A stretch of 13,700 bases of DNA from Micavibrio_B sp048498395. GTDB lineage: Bacteria > Pseudomonadota > Alphaproteobacteria > Micavibrionales > Micavibrionaceae. Shown one piece after another: positions 7,990 through 13,700 of this stretch (position 1 is its first letter; every line of letters starts with the position of its first letter). The stretch is from positions 1-13,700 of the forward strand of contig JBEHYB010000069.1 of the NCBI GenBank assembly GCA_048498395.1, given 5' to 3'. The notes below the pieces were generated by a model. The model was given only the letters and a program-made list of their open reading frames with translations, was not told where the DNA came from and did not search any database. The translations under genes were made by a program, and so were the position numbers.

Positions 7990-7991
7990 GC
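7980..7991. repeat. 12-nt inverted repeat over the convergent hdaA and rnd stop codons
   Basis: GCCTAGTTAGGC has 5-bp arms around GT and contains both stop codons (TAG of hdaA at 7987-7989, TAA of rnd at 7986-7988 on the other strand). There is no T-run on either side, so it is not a convincing terminator. Confidence 0.4.
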
Positions 7992-9155
7992 ATGGGAATC
8001 GATCGGGAGCAGCTTGATCGAGCCATTGCGGATCGTCAGGCAGAGTTTTCCCTGCATCAGTTCGTGCGCCGCCTGACCGAAAACTTCATATCGCCATCCA
8101 TGGTTGAAGCCGACCGGCGCTTTCGGGTTCATCACAAAAGTATCGATATCATCGGAACTGGCGATCAGTTTAATGGCCACGCCGGCTTCGTTGGCCTGAA
8201 TGCGCAATAGCATTTTCAGCATCTCGATCATCGATGTCAGTTTTTGCGGGATGGAGATTTTGCTCTCCATACGGGGCAGTTTGTCGTCGGGCAGTTTCAA
8301 TCCTGCTCCGATAACATTCATGATCGCTGTGCCGAGTTTGCCGCGCGCCATATCGGGTGTGAAGCCGCGGATACGCAGCAGGTCTTCAGGCGTTTGCGGC
8401 TGCTGGAATCCCAGATCGAGCAAAGTTTCGTCACGCAGGATACGCGAGCGGGGAACGTCCTTGCGCTGGGCTTCCTGTTCACGCCATTTGGCAAGCTCTG
8501 AAATAACGCCGAGATCGCGCGGCTTGGCCGAACGGATTTTCAGGCGCTTCCAGGCTTCGTCCGGGTTCATATCGTAAGTGGACGGGCTGGTCAGAAATTC
8601 CATTTCTTCATCAACCCAGTCCGTGCGGCCGGTTTTCTCCAGTTCTTTGGACAGGCTGAGATAAATATCGATCAGGTAGATAACGTCATTGAGCGCATAG
8701 GATAACTGGCGCGCGGAAAGCGGGCGGTGCGACCAGTCCGTGAACTGGGACGATTTATCGGGGCGGTGGCCGATAATTTCGGCGACGAGAGAGTCGTACC
8801 CGATCTGTTCGCCGTGGCCGCAGACCATGGCGGCAACCTGCGTGTCGAATAAAGGGGCGACCATCTTGCCTGAAAGCTGGAGGATGATTTCAAGGTCCTG
8901 CCGGGCGGCATGAAAAACCTTCAAAATGGACGGGTCGGTCATCAGGTCCCAGACGGGGCTCAGGTCGATTTCTTCCTCTTTGGACAGGACATCGACGGCG
9001 ACGGCGCGTTTGTCGGGGCCTGAAAGCTGGATCAGGCAAAGCTTCGAATAATAGGTTTTATCCCTTAAAAACTCGGTATCGACCGTAATAAAGGGCTGGG
9101 AGCGTAAACTGTCGCAAAAAGCGCGTAGCGCCGAATTCGTTGTAATCAAAGTCAT
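7986..9155 (-). CDS. rnd: ribonuclease D
   Basis: A 389-aa DEDDy 3'-5' exoribonuclease that trims tRNA and other small-RNA precursors. Exo I is TVDTEFLR (Asp26, Glu28). Exo II is VFHAARQDLEII (Asp87). Exo III is LSYALNDVIYL (Tyr153, Asp157). All catalytic residues are therefore present. An HRDC-type domain follows at about 205-290 (SAKPRDLGVISELAKWREQE, then DETLLDLGFQQP and a helical IRGF segment), and a second helical HRDC-like region occupies the C-terminal 90 residues. The ATG at 9155 begins just before the exonuclease fold and has only a weak, distant AAGGA upstream. It is convergent with hdaA (4-nt overlap) and divergent from aspS (75-nt gap). Confidence 0.95.
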   Translation of the reverse strand: MTLITTNSALRAFCDSLRSQPFITVDTEFLRDKTYYSKLCLIQLSGPDKRAVAVDVLSKEEEIDLSPVWDLMTDPSILKVFHAARQDLEIILQLSGKMVAPLFDTQVAAMVCGHGEQIGYDSLVAEIIGHRPDKSSQFTDWSHRPLSARQLSYALNDVIYLIDIYLSLSKELEKTGRTDWVDEEMEFLTSPSTYDMNPDEAWKRLKIRSAKPRDLGVISELAKWREQEAQRKDVPRSRILRDETLLDLGFQQPQTPEDLLRIRGFTPDMARGKLGTAIMNVIGAGLKLPDDKLPRMESKISIPQKLTSMIEMLKMLLRIQANEAGVAIKLIASSDDIDTFVMNPKAPVGFNHGWRYEVFGQAAHELMQGKLCLTIRNGSIKLLPIDSHA

Positions 9156-9185
9156 CTAAAAAGGCTTTTATCCTTGTTTTCGGAC

Positions 9186-9195
9186 TGTTATAACA
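9186..9195. promoter_or_regulatory. palindromic -10-like element between divergent rnd and aspS
   Basis: TGTTATAACA is a perfect 10-nt palindrome, so TATAAC reads as a -10 box on both strands in the 75-nt gap. Possible -35 sequences are poor (TTTATC at 9167-9172 for aspS, T-rich sequence near 9211-9216 for rnd). It may be a shared bidirectional promoter, but this is inference. Confidence 0.35.
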
Positions 9196-9230
9196 CGTGC
9201 CGTACCATAAAAAAGTGAGAAGATTCTATT

Positions 9231-11051
9231 ATGCACCTCTATCGAAGCCATAACTGCGGCGAACTTCGCCAGTCCCACAAAGGTCAGACGGTCAAATTGT
9301 CAGGCTGGGTCCATCGTATCCGTGACCATGGGGGCGTTCTGTTCGTCGACCTGCGCGATACCTATGGGGTTACGCAATGCGTCGTCGATGAGGGTTCCCC
9401 GATCTTGGCGCAGGTGTCTGAATGGCGCGCTGAATCCGTGATCACAGTCACCGGCGAAGTGCGTGAGCGTTTCGGCGATACAAAGAATTCCAAGCTCGGC
9501 ACCGGCGATATTGAAGTCTTTATCAAGGAAGCCGTACTGCAATCGGCTGCCGAAGTTCTGCCATTGCAGGTTGCGGAACCTGACGGCGCGGGTGAAGACC
9601 TCCGTCTTAAATACCGTTTCCTCGATCTGCGCCGCGACGGCATGCATTCCCGTGTCCGCCTGCGCAACAATGTGATTTCTTCAATGAGAAAGCGCATGTG
9701 GGATCGTGGGTTCCAGGAATTCAATACGCCGCTTTTGACCGCATCGTCTCCTGAAGGCGCGCGCGATTATCTCGTGCCGTCACGCCTGCATGTCGGGAAA
9801 TTCTATGCGCTGCCTCAGGCCCCGCAACAGTTCAAACAATTGCTGATGGTTGCGGGCTTTGACCGTTACTTCCAGATCGCGCCATGTTTCCGTGATGAAG
9901 ACGGCCGCGCCGATCGTCTTGCTGAATTCTACCAGCTCGACATGGAAATGAGCTTTGTGCAGCAGGAAGATGTATTCGAGATCATGACCTCCGTTATCGG
10001 CGGCATTTTTGAGGAATTCTCGAGCTGGACCGGCACGCCGAACAAGGTCGAATGGTTGCCGATCATGAAATATAACGATGCGATTTTGAAATACGGCTCG
10101 GATAAGCCGGATATGAGGAACCCGCTCGAAATCGTCGATGTGACGGCGATCTTCAAACGCGATGATGTGAATTTCAATGCGTTCAAGGGCGTGATCGATA
10201 AAGGCGGCGTTGTCCGCGCCATCCGCGCGCCGAAAGTATCCGCGCTGCCGCGTAGCTATTTCGACAAGCTCAATGACTGGGCGCGCGGTGAAGGCGCGCC
10301 GGGCCTCGGCTATGTCCTGTTTGCCGATGGCGAAGGCAAGGGGCCGATTGCGAAATTCATTCCTGTCGAAGCACAGGCCGAACTGAAGAAGCTCGCTGGT
10401 CTTGAAGAAGGCGATGCGATCTTCTTCGTCTGCGACCGTGAAGAGAAGGCTGCGAAATTCGCAGGACGCGCCCGCGACAAGATCTGTGACGATCTTCCTG
10501 AAGGTCATGCGTCATGCCGCGAGAAGGGCGTTTACAAGCTTTTCTGGATCAATGATTTCCCGATGTACGAGAAAGACGAGAAGACCGGCAAGCTCGACTT
10601 CTCCCATAACCCATTCTCGATGCCACAAGGCGGTCTTGAGGCGCTTAACAGTCAGGACCCGCTGACCGTAATGGCCACGCAGTATGACTGCGTCTGTAAC
10701 GGTTATGAGCTTTGCTCGGGCGGTATTCGTAACCACCGTCCGGATATCATGGAAAAAGCCTTTGCGATCGCCGGCTATGATCGCGACGTGCTTGAGAAGA
10801 AATTTGGAGGCATGCTGAACGCTTTCCGCTTCGGCGCGCCGCCGCACGGTGGCTGTGCGTTCGGGATCGACCGTATCGTCATGCTGCTGGCAGATGAGCC
10901 TAACCTGCGCGAAGTTTATGCCTTCGTGATGAATGGCGCTTATGAAGACCAGATGATGGGATCGCCGAGCACGGCGACACCCGAGCAGTTGAAAGATCTT
11001 CACCTGCGCATCGTGGAGCCGATCAAGGCCGTCGAGAAAAAATCGGCTTAA
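9231..11051 (+). CDS. aspS: aspartyl-tRNA synthetase, bacterial type, possibly non-discriminating (Asp/Asn)
   Basis: A 606-aa class II synthetase that charges tRNA-Asp. The N-terminal OB-fold anticodon domain (about 1-110) carries LSGWVHRIRDHGG. Motif 1 follows the YRFLDLRRDGM segment. Motif 2 contains FRDEDGRADR with Arg221, followed by EFYQLDMEMSF. The bacterial GAD insertion domain occupies about 290-420. NPFSMPQGG and GYELCSGGIRNH come next, and motif 3 is FGIDRIVMLLAD with Arg548. Full length with all active-site motifs. His33 in the anticodon domain matches the residue linked to non-discriminating AspRS enzymes that also charge tRNA-Asn; the discriminating E. coli enzyme has Leu. The gene is single, with its own terminator downstream and rnd divergent upstream. 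The ribosome binding site is weak (GAGAAG). Confidence 0.97.
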   Translation: MHLYRSHNCGELRQSHKGQTVKLSGWVHRIRDHGGVLFVDLRDTYGVTQCVVDEGSPILAQVSEWRAESVITVTGEVRERFGDTKNSKLGTGDIEVFIKEAVLQSAAEVLPLQVAEPDGAGEDLRLKYRFLDLRRDGMHSRVRLRNNVISSMRKRMWDRGFQEFNTPLLTASSPEGARDYLVPSRLHVGKFYALPQAPQQFKQLLMVAGFDRYFQIAPCFRDEDGRADRLAEFYQLDMEMSFVQQEDVFEIMTSVIGGIFEEFSSWTGTPNKVEWLPIMKYNDAILKYGSDKPDMRNPLEIVDVTAIFKRDDVNFNAFKGVIDKGGVVRAIRAPKVSALPRSYFDKLNDWARGEGAPGLGYVLFADGEGKGPIAKFIPVEAQAELKKLAGLEEGDAIFFVCDREEKAAKFAGRARDKICDDLPEGHASCREKGVYKLFWINDFPMYEKDEKTGKLDFSHNPFSMPQGGLEALNSQDPLTVMATQYDCVCNGYELCSGGIRNHRPDIMEKAFAIAGYDRDVLEKKFGGMLNAFRFGAPPHGGCAFGIDRIVMLLADEPNLREVYAFVMNGAYEDQMMGSPSTATPEQLKDLHLRIVEPIKAVEKKSA

Positions 11052-11069
11052 TTCTCCGGAATAAAATTT

Positions 11070-11113
11070 AGGCCCGGCTGGTGAGAGGGAATACTCACTG
11101 GCCGGGCCTTTTT
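11070..11113 (+). terminator. rho-independent terminator of aspS
   Basis: AGGCCCGGC at 11070-11078 pairs perfectly with GCCGGGCCT at 11101-11109. The stem continues inward through TGGTGAG/CTCACTG with two G-U pairs, giving about 16 bp around an 8-nt loop. TTTTT follows immediately. It starts 19 nt after the aspS stop codon. Confidence 0.93.
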
Positions 11114-11397
11114 CAAACCTGCTGCTTTTCAGGGTGTGGGGGAGGGAATAGCAGCAGATATGTTTTCAACTTCAGGGTATTTCTATCCTTGCGAGATCCG
11201 TGCCAGAGTTTGCATAAGGACATTCCATATAAATCAATAGCTTAACGAATCGGTTTTTTGCCCATAGGCAAATATGATCCATGCCGTAGCGGATAATCTT
11301 TCCCGCCTGATGGGGAGTTCCGGCTTTTCAGAAAACCGGGTCTGATGTAGGGTGGTTTAAGACTAATTTTTCCCAAAGTTTTGCCAAAAGGTTCTAG
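11114..11397. other. intergenic stretch between the aspS terminator and the eipB-like gene
   Basis: No convincing gene is present. The only ATG ORF with a purine-rich upstream stretch (11160-11240, 26 codons) has no recognisable features. Three small inverted repeats are visible: CTGCTGC/GCAGCAG at 11119-11125 and 11151-11157; TTTGCC-CATA-GGCAAA at 11257-11272; and CCGG-CTTTT/AAAA-CCGG with a one-base bulge at 11320-11339. The promoter of the downstream gene presumably lies here, but I cannot place convincing -35/-10 boxes. Confidence 0.5.
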
Positions 11398-12321
11398 ATG
11401 CCCGGGCGGAAATCCCCTCCCCTACTTATGTATGCTATTACAGGATTTATGTGCTGGAGCGCGGGCTACGCCTATGCGGCCCCGGAAGCCTCGGCTGGCG
11501 TGGCCGCCGCTAAACCCGCGGCGAGTATTGTAGTCAGCCCTGCGCAAAGCCTCGTGCCGCATAAGGCGCTGTACGAAGTCCGCCTGACCTCGACCAAGAA
11601 CGGCTCGCAGATGGTCAATATCAGCGGCAAAATGTATTACGAATGGAAACCCTCCTGTGAAGGCTGGATCACCAACCACCGTTTCAGTCTCGACTATGAA
11701 TACGCCGATAGTCCGAGCCTCAATATCAGCAGCGATTTTTCGACCTTTGAAACATTCGACGGCAAAAATCTGAATTTTTCTTCACGTCGCAAGCGCGACG
11801 GCGAAATATATGAAGAATTACGCGGCAAGGCGAATATGCTCGGCGCGAATGGCACGGGCAAAGCTGAATATTCCATTCCCGAAGGTCTGGCTTTTGACCT
11901 TGCGAAGGGTACATTATTTCCGACACAGCATACGATAAACCTGCTCGCTCAGGCGCGTCAGGGAAAGAAATTCTTTAACGTCCAGATTTTCGACGGAAGT
12001 GATGATGACGGGCCGGTTGATATAAATTCTTTTATAGGACCGAAAATCGCGGCTGTTGCGTCACCGTTAAAAAAGGAAAGTGGGTTTAAGCCATCGGGAG
12101 CCGACCCTATTGATGAATCTTTAATAAATACCCCTTATTGGAATGTAAGGATGGCTTTTTTCCCGACAAAAACCGACGAGGCTTCGTCGGATTATGAATT
12201 ATCGATGGTTTTTCACGAAAACGGCATAATCAGTGATATGCTGATCGAGTATTCTGATTTCTCGGTGAGGCAGAAACTGGTGGCGCTTGAAAAAGTCGCG
12301 CCCGAGAAATGTAAAAATTAA
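11398..12321 (+). CDS. EipB-like periplasmic envelope integrity protein (DUF1849)
   Basis: A 307-aa exported protein. A signal peptide ends near residue 27-28 (GYAYA then APEAS), followed by an Ala-rich stretch to about 45. The folded domain starts SLVPHKALYEVRL, matching the start of EipB/DUF1849 proteins. It continues with SGKMYYEW, SCEGW, FETFDGKNLNF, GTLFPTQHTINLL, FDGSDDDGP and ENGIISDMLIEYSDF. Brucella EipB is a periplasmic beta-spiral protein needed for envelope integrity and has a conserved disulfide between an early and a C-terminal Cys. Here Cys87 and Cys305 are the matching pair. AAAAGG lies 6 nt before the ATG. divK follows after 51 nt on the same strand. The family call is from pattern recognition; the ligand or partner is unknown. 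Confidence 0.85.
   Translation: MPGRKSPPLLMYAITGFMCWSAGYAYAAPEASAGVAAAKPAASIVVSPAQSLVPHKALYEVRLTSTKNGSQMVNISGKMYYEWKPSCEGWITNHRFSLDYEYADSPSLNISSDFSTFETFDGKNLNFSSRRKRDGEIYEELRGKANMLGANGTGKAEYSIPEGLAFDLAKGTLFPTQHTINLLAQARQGKKFFNVQIFDGSDDDGPVDINSFIGPKIAAVASPLKKESGFKPSGADPIDESLINTPYWNVRMAFFPTKTDEASSDYELSMVFHENGIISDMLIEYSDFSVRQKLVALEKVAPEKCKN
12287..12315 (+). promoter_or_regulatory. candidate promoter for divK-pleD inside the 3' end of the eipB-like gene
   Basis: TTGAAA (12287-12292), a 17-nt spacer and TGTAAA (12310-12315) resemble a housekeeping promoter (5/6 and 4/6 matches). It would give divK a leader of about 50 nt. The spacing is ideal but the -10 is weak, and the bases also encode the end of the upstream protein, so chance is possible. 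Confidence 0.28.
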
Positions 12322-12372
12322 GATATTGAGATTAAGCTATAGATGAATCCGATAAGGGAGCTAAAGATTTAA

Positions 12373-12792
12373 ATGAGTAAGAAAGTCCTGATTGTCGAAG
12401 ACAACGAACTGAACATGAAGCTTTTTCATGATCTGCTTGAAGCCCATGGTATTGGCACGGTCCAGACCAAAGATGGGCACAATGTTTTGAAAATGGCGCG
12501 TGAGGAAAAACCGGACCTGATCCTGATGGATATTCAGTTGCCTGAAATTTCAGGTCTCGATGTAACGCGCTGGTTGAAGGAAGATGACGAATTGAAATCC
12601 ATTCCTGTTATCGCCGTGACGGCCTTCGCCATGAAAGGCGACGAACAGAAAATCCGCGAAGGCGGGTGTGAAGATTATATTTCAAAACCGATTTCCGTGA
12701 CCAAGTTCCTTGAGACGGTACGTAAATATCTTGAGCCGGAAAGCACGCCTGCCGTGGCTTCCGAAGCTTCCGTTCCCGAAGCACAGGCATAG
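12373..12792 (+). CDS. divK: single-domain cell-cycle response regulator DivK
   Basis: A 139-aa protein consisting of one receiver domain. In Caulobacter, phosphorylated DivK, controlled by DivJ and PleC, acts through DivL/CckA to lower CtrA activity and affects polarity. The sequence follows DivK closely: KVLIVEDNELNMKLFHDLLEA, DLILMDIQLPEISGL with phospho-acceptor Asp53, then AVTAFAMKGDE (Thr83) and GGCEDYISKPIS (Lys105). The acidic pocket is Glu9/Asp10. It carries an extra Ala/Pro/Glu-rich tail of about 18 residues after the receiver fold. AGGGAG lies 12 nt before the ATG. pleD starts 12 nt downstream, the order conserved in alphaproteobacteria. Confidence 0.96.
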   Translation: MSKKVLIVEDNELNMKLFHDLLEAHGIGTVQTKDGHNVLKMAREEKPDLILMDIQLPEISGLDVTRWLKEDDELKSIPVIAVTAFAMKGDEQKIREGGCEDYISKPISVTKFLETVRKYLEPESTPAVASEASVPEAQA

Positions 12793-12804
12793 GGACCAAA
12801 CAGC

Positions 12805-13700
12805 ATGTCTGCGCGCGTTCTTATCGTTGATGATATTCTTCCCAATGTGAAGCTGCTTGAAGCCAAGCTGCATGGCGAATATTACGAAGTCGTCACTGCG
12901 TCAAGCGGTGAGGAAGCTTTGAAAAAAGTTGTCGAGCACAGCCCGGATCTCGTGCTGCTCGATGTGATGATGCCCGGTATGGACGGTTTTGAAGTCTGTC
13001 GCCGCATCAAGGAAAATCCGGCTGTCGCTCATATTCCGGTTGTCATGGTGACGGCGCTGACCGATACCGAAGACCGCGTGCGCGGCCTTGAAAGCGGCGC
13101 GGATGATTTCCTGTCCAAGCCTGTTAACGATATCGCATTGATGGCGCGTGTCCGCTCGCTGGTGCGCCTGAAGATGACCGTCGATGAATGGCGCGCGCGT
13201 GAGACGACCGCGTCCCAGCTTGGCGTGGTCGATGAGAATTCAACCGTGATGACGCAGCCTGTCGATAAGGCGCGGGTGCTTGTCGTCGAGGATATGGCGT
13301 TTGAAGTGAACAAGATCCGCGAAACCTTGATGCGCGATAACGATCTCGTCACGCAGGCCGATAACGGTATCGCGGCCCTTCAGCATATCAACCAGAACGA
13401 TTTTGACCTGATTATCGTCTCGCTCAACCTGAAAGACGAGGACGGCCTGCGTTTCTGCTCGCATCTTCGCTCGAACGAGAAAACACGAAACTGCCCGATC
13501 ATCATGCTTGGAAACGAGGAAGACCTGCCGAAAGTCGCGCATGGCCTCGAGATCGGTGCGCATGACTATATTATGCGCCCGGTAGACCGTAACGAGCTTC
13601 TGGCGCGCGTAAGAACGCAGATCCGCCGCCGCCGCTTCCAGGAGCGTCTGCGTGCGAATTACGAGATTTCACTGTCGATGGCGCTGACCGATGCCCTGAC
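12805..13700 (+). CDS. pleD: response regulator diguanylate cyclase PleD (C-terminal GGDEF domain beyond window)
   Basis: 298 codons are visible before the right edge. Receiver 1 (about 1-120) has Asp9/Asp10, phospho-acceptor Asp53 in LLDVMMPGMDG, Thr83 and Lys105, so it is fully equipped. Receiver 2 (about 155-275) keeps Glu162/Asp163, but the acceptor position is Ser206 (LIIVSLNL) and the conserved Lys is Arg258 (YIMRPVDR). It is therefore an adaptor, as in Caulobacter PleD, where it supports dimerisation. The last residues (SLSMALTDAL) match the linker entering the GGDEF domain, which makes c-di-GMP from two GTP but is not in the window. The ATG follows AGGGA, which overlaps the divK stop codon with 9 nt spacing, so the genes are likely translationally linked. 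Confidence 0.95.
   Translation, partial: MSARVLIVDDILPNVKLLEAKLHGEYYEVVTASSGEEALKKVVEHSPDLVLLDVMMPGMDGFEVCRRIKENPAVAHIPVVMVTALTDTEDRVRGLESGADDFLSKPVNDIALMARVRSLVRLKMTVDEWRARETTASQLGVVDENSTVMTQPVDKARVLVVEDMAFEVNKIRETLMRDNDLVTQADNGIAALQHINQNDFDLIIVSLNLKDEDGLRFCSHLRSNEKTRNCPIIMLGNEEDLPKVAHGLEIGAHDYIMRPVDRNELLARVRTQIRRRRFQERLRANYEISLSMALTDAL

Noticed and set aside
9780..10508. 242-codon open frame on the minus strand inside aspS
   Set aside because: It is antisense to the AspRS core, which is intact on the plus strand; no domain is recognisable in it.
11160..11240. 26-codon ORF after the aspS terminator
   Set aside because: The purine-rich sequence upstream is about 14 nt away, the peptide has no features, and nothing else supports translation.
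13029..13563. Minus-strand open frames of about 107 codons over pleD
   Set aside because: Both are shadows of the pleD receiver domains, which carry conserved motifs on the plus strand.

Overview
The window looks like a chromosomal core region of an alphaproteobacterium. The evidence is a divK-pleD pair, an EipB/DUF1849 periplasmic protein, a short HdaA-type DnaA homologue, an aa3-type oxidase subunit IV-like microprotein, and the purMN - DUF2066 - permease - hdaA - rnd - aspS neighbourhood known from this class. The exact order or genus cannot be fixed from the sequence alone. I see no tRNA, rRNA, insertion sequence, phage gene or CRISPR array.

Layout: (1) 1-4841, minus strand. Read in the direction of transcription this is purM, purN (13-nt overlap), a 48-aa membrane microprotein resembling oxidase subunit IV, and a large membrane-bound hybrid histidine kinase that runs off the left edge. 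(2) 4905-7989, plus strand. This is a tight three-gene operon: exported DUF2066 protein, AI-2E/PerM family permease (ATGA overlap) and hdaA (2-nt gap). It has a sigma70-like promoter in the purM-divergent gap. (3) 7986-9155, minus strand. This is rnd (RNase D), whose stop codon overlaps that of hdaA. (4) 9231-11051, plus strand. This is aspS, divergent from rnd and closed by a strong intrinsic terminator. (5) A 346-nt gap holding the terminator and three small inverted repeats. (6) 11398 to the right edge, plus strand. This is an eipB-like gene, then divK and pleD; pleD is cut by the edge before its GGDEF domain.

Functionally, purine synthesis (PurM then PurN), replication control (HdaA, which with the sliding clamp inactivates DnaA-ATP), RNA processing and tRNA charging sit next to two signalling blocks. 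One block is a 7TMR-DISM hybrid kinase with receiver and probable Hpt domains. The other is DivK (single-domain regulator) with PleD (diguanylate cyclase), which couple polarity and the cell cycle to c-di-GMP.

I found no clearly new system. The points most worth checking are the degenerate Walker A and Walker B motifs of HdaA, the orphan oxidase-subunit-IV-like microprotein, the palindromic -10-like element shared by rnd and aspS, and the left-edge hybrid kinase.
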